A stretch of DNA of 15,576 bases from Deltaproteobacteria bacterium (GCA_030595135.1 JAUVDU010000006.1:1-15576), one strand, 5' to 3'; shown: positions 6,619 through 14,651, counted from the first letter of the stretch. Made by a program: numbers and translations. The notes: generated from the sequence alone by a model not told the origin.

Positions 6619-8238
6619 TTAGAATTTGAGATTTCCGAAATGCGATTCTTGAATCGGTTTTAGCAATGACACTTCAAAAGCTGTTGCCAGAGCGTCACGA
6701 CATACTTTGAAAGGCAGGGTGCCGTCATGGTACAGGCGTGCTTCCGTGTAAAATGGATGGGCTTCATTGGTGTACTTTCCCACCATCATCTTTTCAAAAT
6801 CTTTTAATTTGTTTTCATCCATATCCTGCCCTCTTTTTTTGGCATTAGCCCGTTCCAGGGTTGTTAGTATATGTCCCGCTGTACTGCCTGACATTACCGA
6901 TGTCCGTCCGCGCATAGTGTTGAAGATAAAATTAGGATCATAGGCTCGCCCGCACATTCCGTAATTAGCGGCGCCATGATCCGGACCGATAACCCACTGA
7001 ATTTTAGGAACATTGGCACAGGCTCCAACTCTGACCAGGTTCGAACCGTATTTTCCGATGCCGGCATACTCTTCCTTGGTTCCTATCATGTATCCCGGCG
7101 AATTTTGAATATAGAGTATCGGGATTTTCTGAGTACAACAACGAATCACCCACTCGGCCGCTTTACGCGCCGCCTCAACAAAGATAACCCCAATGCTGTT
7201 GCTCGCAACAATGCCGATGGGAAGTCCTTTCAGGCGGATCTTGCCGCAAACAATGGTATCACCTCTTCCCGGGCTGTAATTCTGTTTGTATTCAGTGAAG
7301 TGGGAGTCGTCAGCGATTGCGGCAATAACCTCCCGAACTTTTATGCCTCGATAGGGGTCAGTGGGCAGTACTTTGTAAAGATGGTCAGAGGCTACCCGAG
7401 GCGGTTCTTCCGGGCGACGATCGATATAAAGTTTTTGCATGGGATCGTGAGATAGAAGTTCTCGTAGCTTTTCGATACCCTCATCTTGAGATCTGACAAA
7501 ATGGTCGGCTCCACCGGATATGCCGGTATGTACTCGGGCGCCACCTAAAGCCTCCATCGTGACCTCTTCCCCAATTGCGGCCTTAACCATCGGAGGGCCG
7601 CCCAGAAAAGAGTAGGACAGCTTGTCAATCATGATCGATTCGCAAGCCAGATAAACTATGTAGGCACCTCCAGCCGTGTTGCCGCCGGTGCTCAATGTGT
7701 ATTGTTTCAAGCCTTTGGCTGACATTCTGCTCATATTGTAGAAAAAACGTCCAAATTGGCCCTGCCCCGGAAAAACCCGATCCTGCATAGGCAGGAAACC
7801 TCCTGCGGAGTCACCAATATAGATACACGGAAGTCCGCACTGATCAGCAATATCCTGAGCTCGCAAATGTTTTTTACAATTGATGGGAAAGTATGCGCCG
7901 GCTTTAACGCGGCTGTCATTAGCGATAATCATAACCCATTTACCGTGCACTTTACCAAGTCCGGTTACTACGCCGGCCGAAGGAACGTCTTTGGTTGTTT
8001 CGTAGTTGATACCGAACCCGGCACCTCGACTCAGTTCGAAAAACTCTGTGTCGACATCGATAAGCAGTCGGATGAGCTCCCGCACCGGTTTTTTGCCCTG
8101 GCTCTTCAGGCGATCGATCTGCTTCTGGCCGCCCGGGTTTTCGGCTCTCTCCCACAAATCATAGATCTTCTCCTCTTCGGCTAACCAGTGTTCATGGTTG
8201 CTTTCATACCCTTTACTTTTTTCTGGCATTGCATTCAT
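6619..8238 (-). CDS. Acyl-CoA carboxylase carboxyltransferase subunit, methylcrotonyl-CoA carboxylase beta-like
   Basis: A 539-aa crotonase-fold carboxyltransferase, the length of MCC beta subunits, that would move CO2 from carboxybiotin to an enoyl-CoA such as 3-methylcrotonyl-CoA. The N-terminal half follows MCC beta closely: SAGVVTGLGKVHGK (87-100), KAGAYFPINCKKHLRAQDIAD (112-132), GGNTAGGAY oxyanion motif (185-193) and FLGGPPMVKAAIGEEVTMEALGGA (211-234). In the C-terminal half, NYGMCGRAYDP (425-435) is kept. The usual NITGFMVG is NSPGYMIG (379-386), and the usual SVMGGEQAA is SVMSGSTAG (447-455), so the substrate may differ. No biotin carboxylase or biotin carrier gene is in the window; it must be encoded elsewhere or shared. 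AGAGGA is 8-9 bases before the ATG. The gene follows meaB after a 114-base gap, the longest in this operon. Confidence 0.87.
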   Translation of the reverse strand: MNAMPEKSKGYESNHEHWLAEEEKIYDLWERAENPGGQKQIDRLKSQGKKPVRELIRLLIDVDTEFFELSRGAGFGINYETTKDVPSAGVVTGLGKVHGKWVMIIANDSRVKAGAYFPINCKKHLRAQDIADQCGLPCIYIGDSAGGFLPMQDRVFPGQGQFGRFFYNMSRMSAKGLKQYTLSTGGNTAGGAYIVYLACESIMIDKLSYSFLGGPPMVKAAIGEEVTMEALGGARVHTGISGGADHFVRSQDEGIEKLRELLSHDPMQKLYIDRRPEEPPRVASDHLYKVLPTDPYRGIKVREVIAAIADDSHFTEYKQNYSPGRGDTIVCGKIRLKGLPIGIVASNSIGVIFVEAARKAAEWVIRCCTQKIPILYIQNSPGYMIGTKEEYAGIGKYGSNLVRVGACANVPKIQWVIGPDHGAANYGMCGRAYDPNFIFNTMRGRTSVMSGSTAGHILTTLERANAKKRGQDMDENKLKDFEKMMVGKYTNEAHPFYTEARLYHDGTLPFKVCRDALATAFEVSLLKPIQESHFGNLKF

Positions 8239-8352
8239 CGTGATATCCTCTGCATATTGTCAACGAGAGAGAACCCTATGGACATCCTTTCGTTGGTCGT
8301 TAAAAAAACAAAAGCCGATCCCGGGAAACTGGAGCATATTAACAATGAGGTC
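8239..8352 (-). other. Gap between meaB and the carboxyltransferase gene
   Basis: The only sizeable gap in the six-gene operon. It starts with a near-palindrome at the meaB stop (CAATGAG-GT-CTCATTG, 8343-8358) and contains an inverted CAACGA/TCGTTG pair (8260-8294). On the minus strand it has a T-rich stretch (TTTTGTTTTTTT) but no real hairpin just before it. No convincing promoter was seen. A partial break in transcription is possible. Confidence 0.3.
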
Positions 8353-9318
8353 TCATTGATGACTCAAGAGCTTATCTATGACGCGGTTCGTCGCCTCATT
8401 AAACATCAATTCACCTTTCAAAACAGCATCACAAATTGAATCCATCTCTAAAGAGGTTGTCTCCAATAAATCCTTTTTAACTTTGTCCGCTACAGAATTG
8501 GCCAGCAACCTAAGCATCCGTTTCTTACCTTTATCCTTGCCATCACTATTTCGCTGCGCCAATACCCCCTTATACTCATCAATCGCATCAGAAAGTTCGG
8601 AAACCCCCGTACCGTCGATTGCTGAAGTGTTTAAAACAGGCGTTGTCCAGTCCGGCAATGCCTCCCTTAAAACTAACATCGCCTTTAGTTGGCGATTGGT
8701 GTGATTAGTTAAAGGTAGATCGCATTTATTAACGACTAAAATATCAGCAATTTCCAGAATACCTGCTTTAATCGCTTGAATATCGTCACCCATTCCTGGT
8801 GCACAAACCACCACTTTTGTAGAGGCAATTTCAGCGATCTCCACTTCGGACTGTCCCGCTCCAACCGTTTCGATGATAATTACATCCATCCCGGCAGCAT
8901 CCATCACATCTACGACTCGGGACGTTGCTCGAGACAAACCACCGACATGACATCGAGAAGCAAGGGAACGGATAAAAAGATTCCTTAAATGCTCCTGAGC
9001 AGCCATCCGAATTCGATCACCTAAAATAGCACCACCACTTAAGGGGCTCGACGGATCAACGGCAATCACGCCAACTTGTAGCCCTTTTTCGCATAGCAAC
9101 TTGATGTAGCTATTAACCAGCGTCGATTTACCGACCCCTGGGGAGCCGGTAAATCCCACAACCATTGCATTGCCAAGGTGAGGGTAGATGCCACGAATAA
9201 TGGCGGAGGCTTCATTCGTTTCATTTTCAAGCACCGAAATCGCTCTCGATAGAACGGTTCTATCGCCATTAAGGAGCCGCTTCAGCCAAGGTTTAGGTCT
9301 GTTTTTCTTCACCGCCAT
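8353..9318 (-). CDS. meaB: MeaB/ArgK-type G-protein chaperone of the B12 mutase
   Basis: P-loop GTPase, 321 aa, of the family that gates delivery of adenosylcobalamin to acyl-CoA mutases and protects them from inactivation. The P-loop GSPGVGKST is at 58-66, the switch region DPSSPLSGGAILGDRIRM at 88-105, ETVGAGQSE at 150-158 and the guanine-specificity motif NKCD at 197-200. After about 240 the sequence becomes a charged helical tail, as usual in this family, which dimerises through its C-terminal helices. The ATG overlaps the mutase stop by one base (TAATG), so production is coupled to the mutase, its expected partner. Here chaperone, catalytic subunit and B12 subunit are three proteins, unlike the fused IcmF form. 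Confidence 0.95.
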   Translation of the reverse strand: MAVKKNRPKPWLKRLLNGDRTVLSRAISVLENETNEASAIIRGIYPHLGNAMVVGFTGSPGVGKSTLVNSYIKLLCEKGLQVGVIAVDPSSPLSGGAILGDRIRMAAQEHLRNLFIRSLASRCHVGGLSRATSRVVDVMDAAGMDVIIIETVGAGQSEVEIAEIASTKVVVCAPGMGDDIQAIKAGILEIADILVVNKCDLPLTNHTNRQLKAMLVLREALPDWTTPVLNTSAIDGTGVSELSDAIDEYKGVLAQRNSDGKDKGKKRMLRLLANSVADKVKKDLLETTSLEMDSICDAVLKGELMFNEATNRVIDKLLSHQ

Positions 9319-10979
9319 TAAGCCATTACCAGTGGGTGGCCAAAACCAAACTCTTCTCTAAGGCAGCTGATAATTTCACCCTGAGTGGCTTTACTGATTG
9401 TTGCCTGAACAATTTTTTCATAGACATTTTGATCATCACTTCGTGCCGCAGCGACAAGGTCTTCCAGCGCACGCTGCACCTCTGTCTGATCACGTTCTTC
9501 TTTAAACCGGCAAAAGAGCTCTATTTGACGCTTCATAACATCCGGGTCAGGCCATGGCTGTGTTTTACGAAGACTCGGATCATCCTCAATTTGATAGGCA
9601 TTGACACCCACAATTTTGTGCTCACCACTATCGACTTTCTCCTGAAAAGCCAGGGCAGATTCACCGATTATTCCTTGAACCAACCCATTTTCAACCGCCT
9701 CAAACATTCCACCTGCTTCATCAATTTTGGCAATAATGGCCTCAATCTGCTCCTCCATCTGGTTGGTTAATGTTTCCAAATAATAGGAGCCACCCAGCGC
9801 ATCGATGACATCGGTCATGCCCGCCTCATCTTTTAAAATATTTTGGGTCGCGACCGAAATAAGAGCCGCCTCTTCTGTCGGGCAACTCAGCGCCTCGTCA
9901 TAACCATCGGTATGCATTGATTGGCACCCCCCGAAAATACCAGCCATTCCCTGAATAGCCACCCGAGCAATATTATTCAATGGCTGAGCCCGGGTCAGGT
10001 CGACCCCGGATGTTTGGCAGTGAAATTTAAAACGCGACGATCTCGGATCTTTTGCACCAAAGCGCTCTTTAGTCAGTCGCGCCCACACCCTGCGCCCCGC
10101 TCTGAATTTAGCGATCTCTTCAAAAAAACTGATCGAAATATCAAAAAAGAAGGTAAAACGTGGCAAAAAGGCATCCGGCTCCAGCCCTCGTTCGACACAG
10201 TCTTTTGCGTATTGAATTGCCGTGCTTAAGGTTAAACCCATCGCTTCCGCCGGAGTTGCCCCGGCTTGCTGCATATGCTGCCCAACAATAGAGACTGGAT
10301 TCCAGCCAGGACAGTGCTCTTTCAAAAAAATGATTTGATCCATCTGTATTCGTCTGGATCCCTTAAGCGCAATCCGATAAAACATATGGTTTGCTACAAA
10401 ATGTGAAATATAATCACTCTGATTGGATGTGCCGGTGAGTTTCTTCCAAGGTGCGCCAAGATTCTTCGCGTGAGCCAATACTTGTGCGAGCATGGTAAAA
10501 GGGATAGGGTCATTTAAGCCGATTGACATTTTATCGATTGGAATACCATCCAGGCATCGCGCCATATCATCCACCGTATTAACGGTAACACCACAAGTAC
10601 CGAGCAAAATCGGATCGACCTCATCCACATCAAGTCCACGGTATACTGAATTACAGGGGATCATACTCAGGGCATTGGCTCCCATAGCAATCATCTGTTT
10701 AACGCGGGCGTTATAGAGTTCAGGCGTTGCCAAGCCAATAAGTTGTCGTTGGCTCCAGGTTTGCCCGCGATGCATGGTCGGGTAAATACCCCGTGTCATC
10801 GGGCCTTGGCCAGGAAAACCCAAGTCATCCATATAGCGGTTACTGTCCCAATCTTCAGGCGTATAAAGCGGCTTAATTTTAATATCGGAGCGATTGCTGC
10901 GAACTTTGTCATCCGGCAGCATCTTTTTGTAATCATCTTGCCACTGTTTATGTTTGTTATCTATTCTTTTATCAGTCAT
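9318..10979 (-). CDS. Adenosylcobalamin-dependent acyl-CoA mutase, large catalytic subunit (divergent; candidate pivalyl-/isovaleryl-CoA mutase)
   Basis: Catalytic TIM-barrel subunit, 553 aa, without a B12-binding domain, as in isobutyryl-CoA mutase (IcmA) and other two-subunit mutases. Family marks: [20 protein letters not shown] (63-82), [11 protein letters not shown] (233-243, with the conserved active-site His235), [39 protein letters not shown] and [17 protein letters not shown]. Specificity residues differ from all well-known types. The Tyr of methylmalonyl-CoA mutase (Phe in isobutyryl-CoA mutase) is Leu80. The carboxylate-binding Arg (Gln in isobutyryl) aligns with Ala196 or Asn197, depending on a one-residue gap. 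Ile107 takes the place where 2-hydroxyisobutyryl-CoA mutase has Asp. The Tyr next to the active-site His is Gln234. This implies a non-polar acyl substrate. The small subunit ends 23 bases upstream. With isovaleryl-type neighbours, a pivalyl-/isovaleryl-CoA interconversion is plausible but unproven. Confidence 0.85.
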   Translation of the reverse strand: MTDKRIDNKHKQWQDDYKKMLPDDKVRSNRSDIKIKPLYTPEDWDSNRYMDDLGFPGQGPMTRGIYPTMHRGQTWSQRQLIGLATPELYNARVKQMIAMGANALSMIPCNSVYRGLDVDEVDPILLGTCGVTVNTVDDMARCLDGIPIDKMSIGLNDPIPFTMLAQVLAHAKNLGAPWKKLTGTSNQSDYISHFVANHMFYRIALKGSRRIQMDQIIFLKEHCPGWNPVSIVGQHMQQAGATPAEAMGLTLSTAIQYAKDCVERGLEPDAFLPRFTFFFDISISFFEEIAKFRAGRRVWARLTKERFGAKDPRSSRFKFHCQTSGVDLTRAQPLNNIARVAIQGMAGIFGGCQSMHTDGYDEALSCPTEEAALISVATQNILKDEAGMTDVIDALGGSYYLETLTNQMEEQIEAIIAKIDEAGGMFEAVENGLVQGIIGESALAFQEKVDSGEHKIVGVNAYQIEDDPSLRKTQPWPDPDVMKRQIELFCRFKEERDQTEVQRALEDLVAAARSDDQNVYEKIVQATISKATQGEIISCLREEFGFGHPLVMA

Positions 10980-11002
10980 ATCAAAACCTATGCAAAAGTT
11001 TG

Positions 11003-11449
11003 TTAGTCAAAGGTGACAACTGCAGGCGCTTTTCTTGCCTCTTCAGCAAACTCACTGATCCTTTGGACAACCTCTTCTTTAGTGCTGCCGGTATGGAAAA
11101 CTCGAGAAACGCCGGAATCTAACAAAATCGCCTCATCTGCATCGGGCACAATTCCACCAACGACCACTTTTACATGTTGATAACCGGCCTCACGTAAAGC
11201 AGCCATTAGTTTAGGGATAAGTAGATGGTCGGTTGCCAGTGAGCTCACGGCGAGAACATCTACATCCTCTTCTTGAGTGAGCTTTACCACGGTATCGATT
11301 TTTTGCCATGGTGCTGTATAAATCACCTCCATTCCTGAGTCACGTAGCCAGGCCGCAACAATTCTGCTTCCCCGGTCATGCCCATCTAAACCGATTTTGG
11401 TAACCAATACTCTTGGAATAATTGCTTCTCTTGATTCACTTTCAACCAT
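11003..11449 (-). CDS. Acyl-CoA mutase small subunit, B12-binding
   Basis: A 148-aa cobalamin-binding Rossmann protein that carries adenosylcobalamin for the large subunit just downstream. The base-off motif is clear: [10 protein letters not shown] at 18-27, with His24 as lower axial ligand and Asp22 and Lys18 as its partners. VSSLATDH and GGIVPDAD are the later nucleotide-loop contacts. Length matches IcmB- or HcmB-type subunits, not a full mutase. The ATG at 11449 has GAGG 9 bases upstream; in-frame ATG 11458 and TTG 11464 are also possible and add only three or five residues. The ligase stop lies about 40 bases upstream and the large subunit starts 23 bases downstream, so all are probably on one mRNA. 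Confidence 0.93.
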   Translation of the reverse strand: MVESESREAIIPRVLVTKIGLDGHDRGSRIVAAWLRDSGMEVIYTAPWQKIDTVVKLTQEEDVDVLAVSSLATDHLLIPKLMAALREAGYQHVKVVVGGIVPDADEAILLDSGVSRVFHTGSTKEEVVQRISEFAEEARKAPAVVTFD

Positions 11450-11488
11450 GGTCTTCATCCTCAATTAACTTTCCTTTGCTGATTTAAA

Positions 11489-13486
11489 TCAAGAACCAAC
11501 ACTTGACCTTTTGGCTATTGCATCTTTGAGTAAGTCGATGCTGTCGGCATTATCCAGAGAAGATTGGTCGCCGCTCACTTTCCCGCTCAATCTCACGTCT
11601 CTGAGAACTCTACGCATAATTTTACCGGAAATTGTTATCGGTAATTGTGCGACAAAAATCATCTCTTCCAGCCTTGCAAAAGTTCCGATTTCATTGGCTA
11701 TGTCTATATTTAGCTGCTTTTTCAACTCGTCACTCTCAGAGATACCATCTTTTAATTTTATGAACGCGACCGGAACTTGTTCTTTCACGGGATCAGGTAT
11801 CCCCACCACGCCAACGGCTTCGACATCTTTACACTTGATAATAACACCTTCTATCTCTGAGGTAGTCAATCTGTGGCCCGCTACATTAATTGTGTCATCC
11901 AAGCGGCCCAGCACCCAGAAATACCCGTCTTCATCAATCACTCCCTCATCTTGAACCACCCAGAGCCATTTGTCTTTAAAGGCTTGAAAGTATACATCAA
12001 GATATCTTTTGTGGTTTTCCCACAGGGTTCGACTGGCACCGGGGACCGGTTTTTTGAAGACCATAAGACCTCTGGTATTGACCGGTAGATCCTGGCCTTC
12101 ATCGTCGACCACGCCTACAGCGACGCCACCCATAAGGCTATCAATTCGGCCCATTGCACCGGGCTTCATGGGGTCGATAAAAGCGGCGGGTTGTATAATA
12201 CAGCCTCCTAATTCGGTCATATCCCCGACATTGTTCAGAAACATCTCTTTATTGCCAATTTCTTCGAAAGCCCATTTCCATAATTCCGGACTTAACGGTT
12301 CTCCCATGCAGAGCATGAGCTCGAGTTTCGAAAGATCTCTTTTTGCCAGGAGTCCTTCGCCGGCGGCTCTTAACATTCTTAGTACGGTCGGAGCCAGGTG
12401 GACTTTATTTACTCCGTACTTTTCGATGGTGTCATAAAATCTTCCCAGAGACGGGACTGCAAAGGCAGCACCTTCCTGCCAGAGTAACGTTGCGCCGTTA
12501 AGCCATACCGGTAGGAGCGCGTGGAATTCACTGCCGGCCCAGGAGTTATCATTGAGTGAGTAAAAAAGATCACCTTCCGTTAATGCCGATTCGATCTTTC
12601 CCCCAAGGCAAGCTTGAACCGCAATCCCAACTCCAGATAGAGAGGCACCTTTTGGTTTCCCTGTGGTGCCGCTGGTATACATGACGCACTGAATTTCATT
12701 TGCCTCAATTGATTCTGGCGGGCATTCGTTTGAACTGTCGGCGGTTATTTCATCCCACCAATAGTCTCTTCCCGATACCATCTTTGTTTCGTTCCCGGCA
12801 TTTCTTTTGACAATAATTTTCTTGATACTTGCACTTGCTATCTGTTCTAAAGCTTCGTCAACAATGGATTTTAGCGGAAGAACCTTCCCTCTTCGATTGG
12901 TACCATCAGCGGTTATCATGATACTTGGTTTGAAATCTTCAAATCTTACGCGCAGTGCTTCAACGGAAAAGCCGGTGAACAGAGGCATAAATACAAGCCC
13001 CATTCGGTAAGCCGATACAATCGCTATGGCGGTAGCTGGACAATTGGGGAGGAAAAAGGCTATTTTATCCCCCTTCTTGACTCCCAAATTTTTAAGGGAG
13101 TTGGAGAACTTGCAAACTTCATTGTAGAGCTGTCTATATGTGTACTGCTCAACTTTTTCACCGGACTCATTTTCCCAAATCAGAGCCAGGCGGTCATCAG
13201 CACCTTTTTTTAAATGGCGATCCAACATATTGTAACCGGCATTTGCATAGCCGCCGGAATAGAACTTAAATTCGGGTGTATCGGGGATGCCTGCTTCCAA
13301 GGTTTTGTCCCAGCGCTTAAACCATTCGATATCATCAGCCACCTCATTCCAGAAGCCTTCGTAGTCAACCTGAATTAATTTCTTCAGTTTATCAACCCGT
13401 TCAGCTGTGATGGCCTTGTTTTTTGCGGCATCCAAAGGGTAAAGAGTCCTTTCTTCCCACGGCATTTTTACTTTGTCTTCGCTCAT
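11489..13486 (-). CDS. AMP-forming acyl-CoA synthetase, acetyl-CoA-synthetase-like with enlarged acyl pocket
   Basis: A 665-aa adenylate-forming ligase that would activate a free carboxylic acid with ATP and CoA. Core motifs are intact: YTSGTTGKPKG (270-280), TELGG after the A5 loop (424-428), GRLDDTINVAGHR (527-539) and the C-terminal catalytic Lys622 in SGKIMRR. The overall length and the N-terminal FWNEVADDIEWFKRWDK block match acetyl/propionyl-CoA synthetases. Pocket residues of Salmonella Acs are changed: Val310 to Ala317, Thr311 to Gly318 and Trp414 to Asp422, and the adenine-stacking Trp413 to Gly421. Loss of the Trp is known to let larger acids in, so acetate is unlikely. It is the first gene of the operon, with AAAGGAG 6 bases from the ATG, so its substrate is probably the entry compound of the pathway. 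Confidence 0.9.
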   Translation of the reverse strand: MSEDKVKMPWEERTLYPLDAAKNKAITAERVDKLKKLIQVDYEGFWNEVADDIEWFKRWDKTLEAGIPDTPEFKFYSGGYANAGYNMLDRHLKKGADDRLALIWENESGEKVEQYTYRQLYNEVCKFSNSLKNLGVKKGDKIAFFLPNCPATAIAIVSAYRMGLVFMPLFTGFSVEALRVRFEDFKPSIMITADGTNRRGKVLPLKSIVDEALEQIASASIKKIIVKRNAGNETKMVSGRDYWWDEITADSSNECPPESIEANEIQCVMYTSGTTGKPKGASLSGVGIAVQACLGGKIESALTEGDLFYSLNDNSWAGSEFHALLPVWLNGATLLWQEGAAFAVPSLGRFYDTIEKYGVNKVHLAPTVLRMLRAAGEGLLAKRDLSKLELMLCMGEPLSPELWKWAFEEIGNKEMFLNNVGDMTELGGCIIQPAAFIDPMKPGAMGRIDSLMGGVAVGVVDDEGQDLPVNTRGLMVFKKPVPGASRTLWENHKRYLDVYFQAFKDKWLWVVQDEGVIDEDGYFWVLGRLDDTINVAGHRLTTSEIEGVIIKCKDVEAVGVVGIPDPVKEQVPVAFIKLKDGISESDELKKQLNIDIANEIGTFARLEEMIFVAQLPITISGKIMRRVLRDVRLSGKVSGDQSSLDNADSIDLLKDAIAKRSSVGS

Positions 13487-13560
13487 AACAATCTCCTTTG
13501 CAATTATGGGGTTGATATTGCAGGTTAGTGCTGATCTGCTTGATACATAACTGTCCGGTT

Positions 13561-13587
13561 AGTAGATTCTACTTACTGGTTGGTAAG
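13561..13587. promoter_or_regulatory. Overlapping palindromes, candidate operator of the KstR2-like TetR regulator
   Basis: CTTACTGGTTGGTAAG (13572-13587) is a 16-bp site with perfect CTTAC/GTAAG arms. A second inverted repeat, AGTAG-ATT-CTACT (13561-13573), overlaps its left arm. Both lie between the divergent tetR gene and the acyl-CoA operon, on the -10/+1 region of the operon promoter. TetR proteins usually bind such palindromes next to their own gene. Binding is inferred. Confidence 0.55.
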
Positions 13588-13614
13588 CTTAATTTATAAA
13601 GCCAGGCTTGTCAA
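13586..13614 (-). promoter_or_regulatory. Promoter of the six-gene acyl-CoA operon
   Basis: On the minus strand, a perfect -35 TTGACA (13609-13614) is followed after 17 bases by TAAGCT (13586-13591) as a weak -10. Transcription would start near 13579 and give a leader of about 90 bases. The -10 overlaps the palindrome at 13572-13587, which fits TetR repression. Confidence 0.5.
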
Positions 13615-13638
13615 CTATTTTTTTGCGGTGGATTTTGG

Positions 13639-13666
13639 TTGATTTTAATGGAAAAAGTGGTACTCT
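13639..13666 (+). promoter_or_regulatory. Possible promoter of the KstR2-like tetR gene
   Basis: TTGATT (13639-13644) and TACTCT (13661-13666) are 16 bases apart, about 40 bases before the tetR ATG. Both boxes are imperfect, so the call is weak. Confidence 0.25.
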
Positions 13667-13707
13667 ATGTTTGTTTTCCGTGAAATAATAGAACCAGAGG
13701 TGATGAA

Positions 13708-14469
13708 ATGGTTGATGCCCGTGAGTTCAAGGGCCTGGATAAGAGTATTCGCAAGCAGAAGATCATTGATGTTGCAGCGTCTCTTTTCTGTAAAAAGGGT
13801 TATCAGTCCACGTCTCTTGATGATGTGGCTAAAATCATAGGAATCAGTAAGGCCGGTATTTACCATTATGTGTCCAGCAAAGACGAACTGCTGTCGATTA
13901 TATATTTGCAGGCGTTTGAAAAAATTTTTCAAGATACCTATGAAATCTCGGCCATGGATCTAGCGCCCGATGAAAAATTGCGACGAGTTATTCGAAATCA
14001 CATCAAGAATATCATCGTCAAAGATATTTCCATGTTTTCCGTATTTTTCAGTGAAGAGAGCCAACTGCCGGAAAAGGACTTCCAGAAGATCCGCGAAGAA
14101 AAAAAGCGCTATACTCGGATTATAGAGCAAATTGTAGAGGAGGGGATTGCAAAAGGTCAGTTTCGCAACCTCGATCCTAAACTTCAGGCCTATGCTATTT
14201 TGGGGATGTGCAACTGGATTTATAAATGGTACCGGTCTGAACGTGCTCTTCATGATCCTGAGATTATTGCGGATCATTTCATTGCCCTGCTGGAATCCGG
14301 CTATATCAAGCGTGAAAGTGAGGACGCCTCCCAATCTCATAAGCGGTCGAGCCAGAGGGTAGACGGCGACGAAGAACTGTCTCCTCATGACCTGTATGGA
14401 GAAATCAAACATCAATGTGCGATTTTAACGAATTTAGTTGAACGGGCAGAGAGCTGTCACAGTAAGTGA
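13708..14469 (+). CDS. TetR/AcrR family regulator, KstR2-like
   Basis: A 253-aa repressor-type regulator, likely controlling the divergent acyl-CoA operon. The HTH is at about 14-61 (RKQKIIDVAASLFCKKGYQSTSLDDVAKIIGISKAGIYHYVSSKDELL in outline). The C-terminal ligand domain carries LQAYAILGMCNWIYKWYR, the block seen in KstR2-type regulators that sense acyl-CoA intermediates. A CoA thioester of this pathway is therefore the likely inducer, by inference. Residues about 205-253 are an extra charged tail ending in a helical DLYGEIKHQCAILTNLVERAE segment, longer than the usual 200 aa. GAGGTG lies 6 bases before the ATG. The 221-base divergent region holds the candidate operator. Confidence 0.9.
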   Translation: MVDAREFKGLDKSIRKQKIIDVAASLFCKKGYQSTSLDDVAKIIGISKAGIYHYVSSKDELLSIIYLQAFEKIFQDTYEISAMDLAPDEKLRRVIRNHIKNIIVKDISMFSVFFSEESQLPEKDFQKIREEKKRYTRIIEQIVEEGIAKGQFRNLDPKLQAYAILGMCNWIYKWYRSERALHDPEIIADHFIALLESGYIKRESEDASQSHKRSSQRVDGDEELSPHDLYGEIKHQCAILTNLVERAESCHSK

Positions 14470-14501
14470 AGTTACTATAAAAGAATAAAACAGGATATCT
14501 A

Positions 14502-14522
14502 TAACGCCCTTTGCCGGCGTTA
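14502..14522 (+). terminator. Hairpin after the KstR2-like tetR gene
   Basis: TAACGCC (14502-14508) and GGCGTTA (14516-14522) form a perfect GC-rich 7-bp stem with a 7-base loop, 33 bases after the stop. Only scattered T-runs follow (from about 14540), so intrinsic termination may be weak. Confidence 0.45.
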
Positions 14523-14651
14523 CCTGTCCCACCCACCCTTTCAGTTTTCCCTTGTTCACAAAATCCTCATAAAAAAAACAGTAAAAGTATTTTGGGTCAC
14601 ATTGGCTCTCCTTGTTTAGGAGGCTGTAATTTTATAGTACGGTATTTTCCC

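Noticed and set aside
8278..8439. Plus-strand ORF of about 53 residues (MDILSLVVKKTKADPG...)
   Set aside because: It is antisense to the 3' end of meaB, has no good RBS and matches nothing recognised. The first part looks protein-like, but support is too thin.
9318..10979. Calling the large subunit methylmalonyl-CoA mutase
   Set aside because: The Tyr and Arg that bind the free carboxylate are missing (Leu80; Ala196 or Asn197). Family membership is clear, but this substrate is not supported.
9318..10979. 2-hydroxyisobutyryl-CoA mutase (acetone or tert-alcohol pathway)
   Set aside because: The Asp that marks that enzyme is Ile107 here, and no TPP-dependent lyase or other pathway gene is present. 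An isovaleryl-type dehydrogenase next to it fits better with a C5 branched acid.
14608..14622. CTCCT/AGGAG hairpin before the second tetR gene
   Set aside because: Only five pairs and no T-run directly after it; too weak to call a terminator.
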